This document shows, piece after piece, positions 27,891 to 41,700 of a stretch of 64,000 nt of DNA. Source of the DNA: Trogon surrucura (taxonomy: Eukaryota > Chordata > Aves > Trogoniformes > Trogonidae); NCBI GenBank assembly GCA_020746105.1, contig CM036620.1, positions 2,309,118 to 2,373,117 on the forward strand. The letters run 5' to 3'. The position numbers were made by a program, and so were the translations under genes. Each line of letters starts with the position of its first letter. The stretch's first letter is position 1. The notes under the pieces were generated by a model. It searched no databases. It worked only from the letters and a program-made list of their open reading frames with translations, and was not told the DNA's origin.

Positions 27891-30800
27891 CTTTTATGCA
27901 TTACTGGTGCTTGCTTTGTCAGTTCTCGTGGATATTTTAGGAGTGCAAGGGCTGTGGTTCCTTTTTCTGTGCTGACCTACAAAGCCTTCCATCTCCCAGA
28001 GCTGTTCAGCACGCATACTCGCTGTGAGCCCTTGGAATTAGCTGAAAGGGCTGTGGGCAAATACAGTGGATGAGTAATGAATTTCTGTTTTATAAATTTT
28101 GTATAACAGTGGTACTATTTCCCCAGCGCTTTGCCAGCAATTTAATTAGAAATGGCAGCTTTAATTAAATAATACAACTGGAGGCTGGGTTATTTTACCC
28201 CCTCTAGTTGCCTGACTTCTGTTCCAGAAGTAAAAGGTGTTTTTTCTACAGTAGATTCAGTTAATGAAGAAGGGTGTATGATAAGTAGAATATTCAGCTG
28301 TACCATGGAAACAACATTAAATTTTGTTGTTTAATAATAGCGATACATAACATTAATAAATTAAACTATTTCCAGTAAATAACTTTTTCAGATATGCAGC
28401 GGATACTTGAAAAAACAATGGCAGTACCAGAGGCTGATATTTAGTGGAATGGGAATTGAACAAAACACAATTTTTTTTCTTGTTGGAAATAACTTTTATC
28501 TAGTTGAGAGTTTTTCTGATGAGGATGTTGAAATTCTTCCATTAGACTCTGAATTACATTGTTGTTTAGATGTGGTTTGGGCTGCATTTTCTGGGAGGGG
28601 GTCATGGATGTTTGGGGTTTTTTTCCTAGGGCCTTGTGCTCTGTTTTTTTCGAAAACATACTTGCATCATTGATCAGTGTTTGGCAACAGAACACCTCAA
28701 ACATGCTATCTCTGATCAGAATAATAAAATTCTTAATGTGATGGTGTGGATATTTTGAACAAATCATGTTGTTGTAAATATATATTTATACTTATTTTCT
28801 TTAAATCACCAAGGTGATCAAATTCACTGATTTGCCAATTCTACTGATTATTTTCTTGTTGTCTTTTGTAATATCAGTAAAATCCTGTGCAATGATTACC
28901 TTTTAAAATATTCCACTTTTACCCTTTCTTATGTCTAGTATCAATGATACTTCAATTTTACCCTTTCACGTAGGCAATATTTAGTCACTGTGTCAGCATT
29001 TGGACTCTGGAATATTAGACTACCTTCCCTGGAGTCTTTCTTTACAGAAAAAAAGGGATAAACATTCATTGTCTGGATTGACCCATCATCTGCATTTGGT
29101 TTATCCCTGAAAACTGTGTATGATTTTAGAAGATTCATCCTATCTTTAATGCTGAAGTTGTACCGGGAATGAACCTGACACTTTGAGAAACTGAAATGCA
29201 TTAAGTGTTCTTTTATGTAATAGGATTATTGCATTTTTCTCCTTTTGACAGCTTTCCTGCAGTTTCTGTTTCTCTCTTGTGTTCTGTGTAGGCTGGGATC
29301 TTTTTATTTTCCGGAGATGCAGAATGCTTTACTTACCCTGTTCATTTTGCCAGCAGAGAGATAACCCAGTTTCATAGTGTTTCCCAAGAAGCTCAATGGC
29401 TAGGGAAAAGGCTAGCAGCTTCAGAATAAACTGCATCTGCAATCAGGATTCAAGGTGCAATGGCTTAATTTGATCCAGGATTTCTAATATACTTGCATTT
29501 CCTTTTATGATCTTTTGGTTATAACGCATGACACGGAGACACAGTTAAGCAGGAGAGCTTGTTTACACAGTAACCCCCAGAAATTTGTCAAAAGCGAAAG
29601 ATTAAATTCCTGATAATGTTGACTTTTACCTCTATTTGTTGCATTTAAAAAAAAAATCCTTTTAATTCTTATCTTTATTAAAAAAAAAAGAAGCCTCAAA
29701 CTTGCTTGCCTGGGAAGATCTTCATTCAGCTTCTGTAGAAAGAATGAAATGATGGCAACTGTTGAATCAGGCAAGCTGTTGAGACATTTTAGTGAAACAA
29801 GTCAAGTTAGGATTTAGGAGGCAAAACACTTGGATGGTTCGGGCATTTATCTTTTGTTTGAAGCATTAGAGACTTTTGTGTTTTCAGGATTCAGTCACCG
29901 ACAGTGGTTTTGCATTATTGTTAGAAAATCAAACTGAAAGAATAAGGCATCTGTTAAAACTCTTCACTAATATAAATTAGATCCCTGACCTTCAATAAAG
30001 GATTCACTAGTTAGTGATAACTGAAGTTACTGTGGTGGTACCTAACAGTAACCCTCTGAGATTTTTATTTTTAATGAGAACAGACTTCATTTGGGTAATG
30101 TCTTTTAGTAGTGTGTTTGCAAGACTAATTTTTTTTAAAAAAATTGCTTTTGCAAACTCAGAGAATTGAGTTACAAGGAAGTGAATCTAAAAATGTCAAA
30201 ATGATCCGCTTTCAGAATAACACCCTACTCATGTAGCTTGCAGGTCGTGGCATCTGAATCCTGGTATCAAAGATTGCTGTAATATAAATCTTCAGGTGCT
30301 TAAGACCTATTCACACACATGGTGTTTGAGGAGGAGGTTTCTTAGGGGCAAAGACCAACTTGAAGAGCAGAAGGAAACCTATTATGGTGGGCTAGTCATA
30401 AACCACTTCTTTTAAAATAAGTTAATGGGTGGAAGATAATCTAATTACTGTTTAATGTGGAACCTCATTTTGATTTCTTTTAGTTATTGTTTTAGCGTTT
30501 TGTGGGTCATATAGAAATAAACACCTGCTTATGACCTACTGTTTGCTTAATAGTGAGATGTAGTCTTTAGGATATTTACTAGTCCTGTAGTACTAGTACA
30601 GCCTGCTGTTGTTTTTGAAGAAATATTCCTGTAGGCATGTGCTTCTGTATTCTTAGTATTTCTTTTTGTTATGAAAAGCTTTGGCTTTGATGTGCTTAAT
30701 AAATTTCCTCTGAGTCATCGTGATAGTTGCCAAACCATTGTTTTTGTTCTTTTTGGACTTGGTTCTACTCATACAGTTGTTTCCTCCTAGGGGGTTAAAG

Positions 30801-33800
30801 TCCACAAGCTTTTATTAAGATAAATGTCAGTGATTTTAAGTGGATTTATATAAAAGAAGCTCTTATTCTCTGGTAGAGTAAGTCATGTGCAATGTTTAGT
30901 TTTAAAGTAACAGTAACTACAGGAAATGTTAGCAATAAAAGTTGTTGACTTTTTCTGCACAATGGAATTTCTGCCTCTTACCACTTTTTTTCCCCCCCCC
31001 TTTATGCTAAAAATGGAATACTCTATCATCCCTAAGCTATCAGTGAACTCTACATCCTCACTGGTCATCTTCTGTTAAAAAATAAAAAGTTTCTCCCTCG
31101 CAAATAATTAATGCAGTACCTTGTTCTTGAAATGACATCAAGGCAAAAGATGGTGATCATTGATGTGCTTTCTAAAAATAAACATTGCCAAAGCGAAGAA
31201 TTTAATGTCAGAGTTCAGTTGTTGTTTGCAGCAGCTTCAAAATCAGTAACTTACGTCTATCCAAGCCAAGTGGATATCCTAGGCAGTCATCATGACTTGG
31301 TGTCTGCATATAGCAATTACTCATTTATATCAAAATTAGCTTCAGTCAGTCACTAGGTCATAATTTATTTCACATTAAAAAAAGCATTTGCTACTGTAGT
31401 TTACTTACTGCTGTAGCTGACGGTGGGTTTGGGGTTTATAGTAGGCTGCTTTTTGTTTTTACTCTTAGATAATATTGTTTTATCAACATTTGGAGGGAAA
31501 ATGAGTATGTCTCATGTATGTCTCAGCATAATATTAGAGACCTAGATACTTGAAGTTGCCTTCAAAATTTTAGTTGTCCAATAAAATATGTTCAGAGTTG
31601 ATAATGCTCTTAATGGATTTAATGAGTTGAACTGTTGCTCTTTAAGATGGGGTCTGTAGGACTGGAGTTCAGCAAGGCATTCAAGTATGCACTTAAGCCC
31701 ATCCCTCTCCAGTGAAGTATTTGAGGGCAAGCAGATGCTTTAGCGCTTATTAGACTGCTGAGCTGATGCCTGAAATTCCAGGCATCTCTTATATAAGATG
31801 TATTTTTCTGAACTTACTTTCCGTTCCGGAGAATTATTTTCCAAATACTGTTGTTTTCTGCAAATTGCTTCAACCTTCTGAAGAAAATGAGTTAAGAAAC
31901 AGGGAAAAAAAAATAAATCCCTAAATAGGGTTTAGAGCAATTCATTCAGGAGCAGTTACATAACACTGTTTTTCAGTGTTGGTGTTATAAAGAGGGTATG
32001 TGAAAATACGTGGGAGCAAGTACTCAAGGATTTCGCGTTTTGCAGACTGACTCCGTTTTGGCTTGTTAGAACGTCGGACTGGGAAATAAAACCTCTACAC
32101 TTAGTGTAACAAGGCCATCAGCCAGTCATTTTTAAGCTGCTCACCAAGTCTGAAGTGTGTCCCGCGTGGGATGAAGCTGTCGTTTCCGTTTGCCGTACGT
32201 GCTAACTCACTTGTGCTGACTCACTTGTGCTGCACACACTCCTACTTCAGGCAGTTCTGACTGAATCAGGAAACCAGTCTGTGATTTTTGTGAGCACACG
32301 GTACAGCGTTCACACCTGCTAGTGCAAGGGGCTGTGTAGAAAGGCTTTCAGACATACTTCATGAAACCCAAGTGCTGATTCAGCAGCATTTTGTCATTAC
32401 GGATGATTTCACTTTTAGTTTCAGAAGCTCAGTGTATGAGACATTTAGAATTTTCTTCAAATTGCTCTCCTTTAAACTCGTTCTCCACACCTCTCAAATT
32501 GTACAATGCCAAGAGGTGGTAAGCACCTTGAAACTCCGGTTGCCGAATTGTTACTTACTCCTCTGTAAAATCTGAAAAATGGAAGCTGCCGTTTGGCTGT
32601 GGTGAACTGCACTAAAGCAGTCTGAGTGCTTTGCATCTGCTTACATGTGTGCTCTGCCTGAACTCCTGCTCAGAGTTAGTGGAGTGATCTTACATATTCT
32701 GGAATATAACTTGTCATGTTTAGTGTCTGAACTCCTCAAATATGAATCGTGCCTGAGAAGCCTAAAAAAAAATTAAACCAGCAGAAAATAAAATGTGGGG
32801 CAAAAGGAGGGATACTATATGCACTCAGCAGACATGGAGGGGGAAAAAAAAATAGAGCTACAGGGCATAGAGTCTGAAATTGCGAACCAAAAATGAAAGG
32901 AGGGCGGTGAAGTAAAGGAAGAGTTCCCATCGTGCAAGATGAAGGGTGTCCATTTGTTTAGAGGTAAAGGGGGAAAATGCGGAGAGCAAAGGGCTGCAAG
33001 GACGCAACGTCAAGAGCTTTGGAAACCTACTATATAAAACGTCATGCAAAAAGTGGCAACTCGAGCAACTCCAGGGAGATCAACTGGTGCAAGTGGTGGG
33101 GAGCAGCTTGTTGGAGGTGCCAGCTGAGGGGAGAGAAGAGTTCTGCAAAGCTGCACTGCGTGAATTGACAGCGTTCCAGCCGCAAGTGGGAAACTGAGGC
33201 AATACGGGACAAAAGTGGTCAGTCTCAAAAGAAGACTTACTGATGTGCTTTGAAATATCATAGTTCAGGTCTTTCTCATAGAGTTGTTGCCAAAAACAAA
33301 TCATGTTCCAAAAAGGGGAAGGGTTGAAGAAGATTTGGCTGACCATCGGTTATAAGAATTTGCACATTTGAGTCACAAGGGAAAATATACTAGTGTAGGG
33401 ACAGAAAAGAGGTAGCAAGGAGAAGATTCAGGATGAAAAGGTTGTTCTGTTAAGGCAAATGTAAGTCTTGCATGAAGATATATTATAGAGATGGTACAAG
33501 ATGCAACACTGGACAGAAGATCCAAATAAAAGCGCTGAAATAGAGATGATGAGACAACGTAAACAGAGTTAAATGTCAGGAGAGGATCGGTTGGCAAACA
33601 GTCGTTGGTGACTAGGTGATAAAACTTGCACTTACTGGCTCTCAGGGCCTTTCTGTTTACACTGGCACTGAAGAGTTTTACAGCACATGCCTCAGTTTCC
33701 GTGGATGTACTGTTTATAAAATACAGGCTATAGATATGTAAAATGACTATAAAATATTTGACCTATGTTTTGTGTAATATGTAAACCATAAATATATATT

Positions 33801-36800
33801 ATTTTTAAAAGTGAACATCTATTTTCTTTAACCCGTGATGAGAGTATTTAACCAAGAAATAGGCAAAATGCATACAAACAGTAACTCCTTTTTGTTCTCT
33901 GGGGACTGTTGTTTAAAGTTGTCCTCACTTGTGCCAGCGTGGCTTGCTGGGACCAGGCAGCAGTTAGAGACTTTGACTAATGCTCTTCTTTTTTAAGTCA
34001 CTTCTCTCAGAAGACTGAAGCAAGTGAATCACCAGCTGGCTGTTTAAATCCATGGCGAATTAGAGTATAAAAGGAGGAAAAAAGCAAAGGATTTATTATC
34101 TTGAACTCAGTACCGTGTGAATGCATGCTTTTAAGAACTGTTTAAAGGTTCCCAATATGTGAACAAATTCTATCCTGTATTCTTAGGGTCATTGTGGTGG
34201 TCTCTTCTTTCTGTTCATTTTGGACATGATTAAACGCAAATCATATAAAAAAGTAAGATCTTGGCTCCGTGCTTTGCTGTTGCATCATGTGTTCTCTTTA
34301 CTCCTTTTGTCATCTCACTTTGAAGTAAATCATGTGCCCCTCAATTTCAACCCTGGTGCTACAAACAAACAATATCCTGCACTTTTTTTTTGGCCGTAGC
34401 TGTCACAGAAATCAGGGCTAAAGTGTCTTGATCAAGTGCCCTGAAGACACTTGTACCGTCTCTGACTCTGTTGTCTGTGCTTTGTAGGTAGGAATGAAGT
34501 CTCTGCGTCTGTTTATCAAGTTCACACACACTATGAGTGCTAAAATATTAACATAGCAAGTGGGTGGGAAGTGGAAGAAAGCCCTGCAGGAACATTAGCC
34601 AACTGAAAAGTGCTGTTGTTGGCGGCTTTCACAGCTGAGCACAAATGTGCCTTTTGTTTTCTTCGTGCCCTGGGGCAGAAATGAAAAATCAAACAGGTGT
34701 GGGTTTTATGCATTATTTTACAAAGCATCTTGGATTAATATACTTTGCTTTTCCTTAATACTCAGAAGCCTGATGGAACAGAAGCATGTATGTGAAGACA
34801 GCCACAGCAATAACTGGAGGCATACTCTTGTGCCCTGGTTTCTGGTCTGTTGATGCTTTTGACCAATGACCTAATAAAAGAATTGGCTCTGCTATTGTTG
34901 TTGCATACTTGTCCCCATTACGGACCTGGGTATCCATGGAGAAGATGTCTTTATAACAATGAACACCTGGTGTGTGCTTCTGTTCAGGAAACATTAGCAG
35001 GGGTGGGTCAGATGAGTACTCGCAGTGTCTGTAATTTTTTATTATAAGAATGTCCCACTTTCTTCACTATAAATACTATGAAAAGAGGAGTAAGCCAAGG
35101 CTGTGTCCTCACATATTTCCCCAGAAGCAGGTAGTGAATGCTAGAGTGTTCATTTTGAGAAGTGCTTTTGGGAATTAAAGGGCTGTATTCGCTGGCATTT
35201 ACGTTCTTTAGGAGTAGTGGAGGGGGTAAGTGAGGTTTCTCCCTGAGCACTTCTGCAGCATGAACTCAGTAATGGAAAATTGGAAGGGCTGCATGATATA
35301 GTGTCATATGAACATATGTGGTTCTTGTTTTATCTTACAGGCCAAAAATGTCTGGGCTGCAAATTGCCAAAGGTCTATCAGTTATTCTTTCTAAGAACCA
35401 GCTCAGTCAAGGGCTTAGTAATATTGTTGGTCCCCAGTAATGACTTCAGCCTACAGAAATTGTCAGTTCTAAGAAATAGAACTGGACTGTTTCCAGAGCC
35501 TTACTATTTCCTCAGAGAGAGTTTAAAAATGTTTTTTTTCATGCAGTTAGATGGTGTATAAACCACATTCCTGGACTTAAAGCAAGTCTCTGTTGCAACA
35601 CTATTCTTCTTCCACAATATATACTTAAATCACAAATATTTGCATTCCTTGATACCTAGAATGCTTCATTGTGCTCTATATAGTTTTAAGAGAAGTTGAA
35701 AAAGCCAGAGTGGTGGGAGGGGAAAGTTGCATTGCCCTCATAACCTGCCCATGACAATTCCCATTCAAACCTACCTGCCTAAATATTATCAAGTGTTAAA
35801 TATGCCTTTGTGCAGCCCAGAAACTGCTAAAAGGTTGGGTGGTTAGATCCTACCTGGCAATTGAACTGCCTAGAATTTATGTGGAGCAGGGCTTAAGTTT
35901 CATCTCCTAAGCAGGCTCAAAGCTCTCTGAAGCTTGGCTCACTATCAGTTCAAAGACCGTAAGCACCTTTTGTCTCAGGGAATAGTTTCTTGATCTCTGT
36001 TGAGATAGGAGAGCTTATTCTAGTGAGATTTTAGGTGCAGAGGTTACCTTCTGTGACAATAAAGTTTTAAATTCTAATAGAAACCAAAAAAAAGCACAAA
36101 GAGAGACATTTTAATGCATCACAAGATTTCTGTCTAACAGGAGCTTTGTTTTTCTGTGAAGGAGAGTGAGCAAAAGAAAATCTTTTTTTGGTCGAAAGAA
36201 TACTGGTACTAAAAAGACAGTACACCAGCGTTCTAGTGCATATAATTGTCAAAATCTCTGCAGTCACCTTCTCATTTCTGTGGAGGAATGTAACAGGGCT
36301 AAGATGGTCTGAGGTCGGCTTTAAGGCGTGCTGCGGTGCAGTCTGCAGAGCCTCCTTGTTTTCATCCAGCTCTCTAAGGCGAGAAGTGTTTAACTGTATT
36401 GCACAGAGTAGGAACCAGTTTGTAGAGACCATCCTCAGAAAGATTAAACAAGCTGTGTGAGAAAACATACATTGTCTCGTGCTAAATAGTAATATATCCA
36501 GTCACTACTGGGGAAAAAAAGAAATGTACGGACAATGAAAGGGACTAAAGATATGAAAGTTACCACTGGGGAGATGCACTTCAGAATGCTTGCTGTGGGC
36601 TGCAGTCTCTAATAATAATGTCAGGAAAAACATAAAGTTACTACTGGTTTCTGTGATGGTCATAAACTCAGTTTGGGTGGTTATGTGGGATCTGCACTTT
36701 GGGTTAAGATTGGTGCCAGTGAGATTTATGCTGAAGGCAGTAATTGTATCCCTCTGTAATTATATTATGAGTTTAATTGTGAGTTAATGCAAGAAATAGG

Positions 36801-37649
36801 TATAGTCTATGTATCTAAGTTTTGTAAGAAGGTAAACTTTGATACTATTTAAACAATTTATTTGCCTACCTAATACAAACTTTGTACACTCAGTCTAAGT
36901 TTGTGATGCAGACATCATAAGTTGTAATACGAGATTTTGGTCTATTAGAGCGTTGTCATGTGAACTGGGATTAGTTCAAGTCTTCACATTCGTACAGTCA
37001 GTCAATTCCCCAAACTTTACACATCCATATTCTGTTTCAGGTTTCAAAAAATTTTGTATCATCAGTTATTGTAAAGGCTGAATTTTTCACGGTTCAGTGC
37101 ATTAGATTTTTTTCTGGTTTTTTTCTTGACTACACATCACATTAAAGTTATTTGTAGCTGGCTGCAAGATTTTTTCCACTATTAAAACTGCATTATTCTC
37201 ATTGCCACCTTCTTGCTGATTGTATCAGGGTTTCAGGGGCAGTGATCTTTTTCCAATCTTGATAACAGGCTGTTGCTGTGATGGATGCCATTGTTCACAG
37301 TGACCTGCTTTAATAAAATAATCTAGACTTCACAGAGCATTCCTTCTTCTGCATTTGCTTTGCTGCTTTCTGAGCTTCTTATTTGGATTTTTCTTTTAAT
37401 TTTCTTGCTGATTCTTATGTAGACAGTGCAGGAAACCTGTTTGTAATCAAATATAGGTAATTAAATGAGAGCAAAGGAAGCATGTGTATAAATGTAGCTG
37501 CATTTTCCCTTTTTATTATACACTTGACTTCAAAGCTTGGCTTCCACTTACTGGTAATAATTTTTCCCTTTTCTTACTTACAGGTGAACACAGTTTAGGC
37601 TGATGAATTATGCAGTGTCAAAAATAGAGGAATTAACTTTTTAGTTTTA
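27891..37649 (+). other. Intronic sequence, no recognised gene
   Basis: AT-rich intron sequence. It includes a TTTAATTAGA / TTTAATTAAAT pair at 28141-28170 that resembles clustered homeodomain sites, a C9 run near 30992-31000 and a 14-base tandem duplication at 32201-32228. The longest open frame is 133 codons on the minus strand at 36067-36468, with no feature I recognise. Confidence 0.6.
32201..32228. repeat. 14-base tandem duplication
   Basis: GCTAACTCACTTGT is followed directly by GCTGACTCACTTGT, two copies with one difference. Confidence 0.85.
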
Positions 37650-37932
37650 CAAAGTGACCTAGTATTGAATTTATTTTTTACTGGAGCTTTTCCTCTCATG
37701 CTTTTGTAGTTTGAAGTTTTTATGCTAGGTGCTTTCCCAGACTTTCTTAGAATTTGTGGGATTTTGCTGCCTTCTGGGTAGTTTCATGGCAGGACGCTTC
37801 TTTCGTACAGAACTCTTGGTGTGGTGGCACACCTTCCTGTGCTCCACATGTTTGGGAGCTGAGTGCCCAAAGTATTTCGGTTTGGCCTGCCCTTTGACAT
37901 TCACCTTCAGATCACCAGTAATTGAAACCTGT
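37650..37932 (-). other. Candidate terminal exon of an unrecognised antisense gene
   Basis: On the minus strand an acceptor-like CTGTTACCCTGTTTTCAG ends at 37933. It is followed by an open frame running from 37932 to a TAG stop at 37727-37725. The 68-residue frame is very rich in Lys, Arg, His and Gln (for example SVRKKRPAMKLPRR) and would be a basic tail. AATAAA follows at 37676-37671, about 50 bases after the stop, so polyadenylation near 37650 is plausible. The base composition is visibly more GC-rich than the flanks. I recognise no protein family. It could also be a noncoding RNA exon or a chance arrangement. Confidence 0.3.
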
Positions 37933-37968
37933 CTGAAAACAGGGTAACAGAAATAGATATTTACTTAC

Positions 37969-38032
37969 AGCATTTGCAGTTGGATGTACTTGTACATAGG
38001 ATGAACGGAGGAAGGAAGGAAAACAATATTGC
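37969..38032 (-). other. Candidate internal exon of the same antisense unit
   Basis: This 64-base minus-strand segment has an acceptor-like TTTCTTCTACGTGTTTCAG ending at 38033 and a GCT/GTAAGT donor. In the frame set by the upstream candidate exon it encodes 20 residues (NIVFLPSSVHPMYKYIQLQM). It leaves two bases that join in phase with the terminal candidate exon. The intron to that exon would be only 36 bases (37968-37933), which is implausibly short for vertebrate splicing, and read-through meets a stop at once. Confidence 0.3.
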
Positions 38033-38636
38033 CTGAAACACGTAGAAGAAATGCGTGGTCTTTAAAGGCATTTTCTGGGGTACCCCACAAGGTTAAATTT
38101 GCATTTGATTCCCCCCCAAACAAACTTACATATAGCAGACCTACTCAGAAGGTTTCGTATGCTCCTCTAACAAGCTAAGGATTACTTTATTTCTTTGGAA
38201 ATGCAACTGTCATCTTCTGAACTGTACCGTGAGCTAAAATCCCTGACTCGATGGGTATTTATTGTAGCGCACCCAGCAGCATGAGTAAGATTTTTTTATT
38301 GTGATCTACAAAAATCAGTAGCACAGTTACTGTTCTTAAATCATGCAATAATAATTGAACCTATCTTCATACCTGAAAATGTTTGACTCTGTTATTTGAG
38401 CCCACTTATATGGCTGTAATTGAGAGCTGAATATTAACCCTATCTCAGCATGACGTGCTACTTATCCTTTCACTAGGAGGTGATTGTTTTGTGAATTATC
38501 CTCTTGTTGTACGGCACAGCCTGACGCAGGCTCCACAGACACCGCTGCCTCTGCCTGAGTTCTGTGGGCATATGACGGGGGAGCGTGTCCTTGCTTTGAC
38601 ACGTAAGCTGAAAGTTTGAGTAATGATCGTACTCAC

Positions 38637-38750
38637 CTGGTACTTTTAATTGGCAGGCCTTACAATGTGAAGCTTCATCTCGAAGAAATGGTATCAATTT
38701 ATTAATGCGTGAGGGAAATGTATTTTTTTTTCCGGAGAAATATACTAGCT
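38637..38750 (-). other. Candidate upstream exon of the same antisense unit
   Basis: A perfect minus-strand TACTAAC lies at 38778-38772, followed 22 bases later by CCAG. The segment then stays open for 37 codons (including RINKLIPFLRDEASHCKAC) and ends in a consensus CAG/GTGAGT donor at 38637/38636. Its phase (one base left over) fits the 64-base candidate exon downstream. The polypyrimidine tract is weak. The product is not recognised and no earlier exon in phase was established. Confidence 0.28.
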
Positions 38751-41700
38751 CTGGCATGTTAGTGATACGAAGTTAGTACACAAGAAGAATTAATGTAGTT
38801 GAATAAATGATGTTGTTCAATTACAGTGGCTGTAATTCCACAATATTTCAGTACATGAACATGTGCAGATACCCTTTATTTTCTTATGCAGTTGATGCTA
38901 AAATCTCAGTGACATCAGCGGGAGCCAAAGGCTGCCAGAATCTTGCGGGTTTAGACTCAATAAGTTGTTCTCTGTTAAATAAAAGGGCTCCATCTAGTTT
39001 ATGCTCTGTCATTTGAGAGTTTGTTTCACCTAGTAAATTGTGAACTAATGTTTACTCATCTCTTTTTTCCATCTTGTTCAATTTACTGTCTGTCCACCAG
39101 AGCAGGAGGAACATTTGTGATCGTGTTCATTGTGCATGGTACAGGTTAGTACTCTAGATAGCGAGGTGGTCCCTGCCTGCTCTGTGGGTTCAGAGCGCTC
39201 TTTGGCGTAGTGTGATAACAGTTAAACAGCCAGTGAAAATGTTTAGTGAATGTGAGAAATTTATCATATATGGTGTCAGTTCAGAAGCTGCTGTATAGCA
39301 ATTAATAGCAATGAAATGTCAAACGTTTGTATTCAAAGTTGGAGATGAAGTGCTTTATTATATCTCTGTTATTCCTGAAGAGTCGACATAGGATGTATTT
39401 AGCGCTTCATAGAAGACTCTCAGACACCTTCCAGGTTTCTGGCTGTGCTGCCTAGTCATGTAAATCTAGATGGAAGTGGTACAGAATAGCCTTTTAAAGT
39501 AGTGCTAGTAGTGCACCAGAGATCCATGACCACTAGTCTCTTGATTTTTTTTCTCCTTCCCCCCCACCCCCCCTGGAGACCCTGATTGCATTTCCATCTT
39601 TCTTCTAAAACAAGCTTAGTTTAGTTTGCGTTTCAGGTCATCTCCTTGTGCTCTGTGTATAACATGGCCGTTGGTCAGCCCGTGATTAAGTTACAGCCGA
39701 AGCTGATGGGCATTACGGTGCTGTAACTGGAGATGTCGGCGTTTGTGTTTCAAACTTGCTGCAACGGAGATTGAAAATCTGTACGTAAAACCTCAGTGGA
39801 AGATTTAAGTTTACAGAAGTACTTTGAGCTTACCTTGCAGATTTATTAAACATCTGTTTTATTTTGAAATTCTGAAATTTAAAATTAACTTTTTTTTCCA
39901 AATTAAACACAGAAGAGGGTTAAGCTGACAAATTTTCTCATGCAAGTGGCATAGTCTTGTGTACCTCACAGAGGATTATAGTGGCTCGTTTGGCAAGTGG
40001 AGACTAGCTCAGAAACTACGCTTCTGGGAAGTAGTGAAGTTTCCTTCCTTGTTTTCCCTCCAGGTTAAAATAAGTGCTCTAAAAACTTAAGTGCTAACAA
40101 TTTTAGACATGAATTTACTTTTTACATTTTATTTAAAATCTCTTGTTACAGTTCTTTCAAACATATGTATCGAATTACTTCGATGCTTTACAGTAAGGAT
40201 TGAGCTTTTTTTATTTCCTTTTAACTGATTTCCTTTAATCTGATGCTAAATTATTGTCTCTAAAAGTTGTCATCCATAGGAACTTTTCTTAAACTTGTTA
40301 ATTTGTTAATGTTATCAGAATGAACCTTACCATGCAATTATTGTGACACATAATAATTATACTGAAGGGTTAAAGCACCACATTTCGATTGGAGCATAGT
40401 TTTTACATTCCGAACAGTTGTATTTTCCAAAGGTATCATTTTGGAAGATTTGAGGCTTAGTGAAGTTGCGTCATAGTAAATCTTAGAATTTAATGTTCAC
40501 ATACTTTTTTTGAAAGAGTACAATTATTATGGAGAAAGCAAACTGAATTATGCCACATACACCTATGGGTTTCAGAGAGTCTCGGAAACTGTTCTTTTGG
40601 CAAAGAACGTTGTATTAAAAAGTGAAGTCTTGCTTGGTATGATCTGAATGAAAACTGCTAGCTTTTTATGTGGTTTATTTGTGTGTTTTCTAAATATGAA
40701 AAAAATATGAGACTAACATCCCTAACAGAGGGGAAAATGTACAGGAGAGCTCCTTTCTCTTAATTGATATTTAACCATGCATAACCTACATGGTATTTGC
40801 TTTCAAAAATGATTCATTAATTCAGGCATATTTCAGGGTAGTCCTTATTTTTTAATAAATTGGTATTTTTTTTCTTGTCAACAAGTTAGATTTGCAATGT
40901 AAAACCCCAATACTTGGATTTCTCTGAGCAAGTATATTTGCTTTAAGTTTCTGTATTTATTTTTTAATAGTTCTAAAGGCTGATATTTTGCATAGCAACT
41001 GTTCTTTCCCTTTATTATAGACGCAAATGCTATAGCAGCAGAACTCTGTGTGGCTGTAAACTCTAATACTGAATCAGTGACCACTTTATCATTATTTGAG
41101 TTTGGAAATTTCTGTTACTTTCAGAGGACATGAAAGTAATGTGCCTTTATATTTATATTTGCATCATATATTAGCAATGTCCTCATATTTTTGGTTTTTT
41201 TGTTATTGTAGCAGTTAAGTGTAACTGACAACTGTGTCCAAGATACTTTGATGTTTCCTTAACCTTCAGACCAAATAGAATTTCTTCTCTTTATTCTTGC
41301 AGTCAGTGCTTCTCTGATTTAGATTCCCTCTTGATTCATGAAGAGACCCTGTACAAATGCTGCTTATATTTCTGCAAAAAAAATGATTTCTCCGAGCAAT
41401 CTGATCGCAGTTACTGCTTGTTTTCATCTTTTTTTTATGTATGTGCATGGTCTATGTGTATAAACTTTGGTATCCTGCCCGAGTTTCTAAGAACATTGTG
41501 TAGAAATCAGTATTTCCACATTCAAGGTGACTCTGCTAATCTGTGGTTAGATTAACTTCCCTTGATGGGAAGAAGTAGAACTGGAAGGGCACTTTCCACA
41601 GAGCCTGGTAACTGCCCGCTGGGTAGATTTGGCTGCACACCTTCCTGCTGCCGCTTGGCTGATTTAGGAAGGAGAAGCTTCTGGATTGTGGAGCAACATT

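Noticed and set aside
36067-36468. 133-codon minus-strand open frame
   Set aside because: It has low-complexity flanks, no splice-site support and no recognisable domain. The opposite strand is also open for 90 codons, which suggests chance.
41009-41112. Plus-strand exon-like segment after TTTCCCTTTATTATAG
   Set aside because: About 35 open codons follow a good acceptor, but a stop ends the frame, there is no donor, and no family is recognised. It shows how often exon-like stretches arise by chance here and tempers the antisense candidates.
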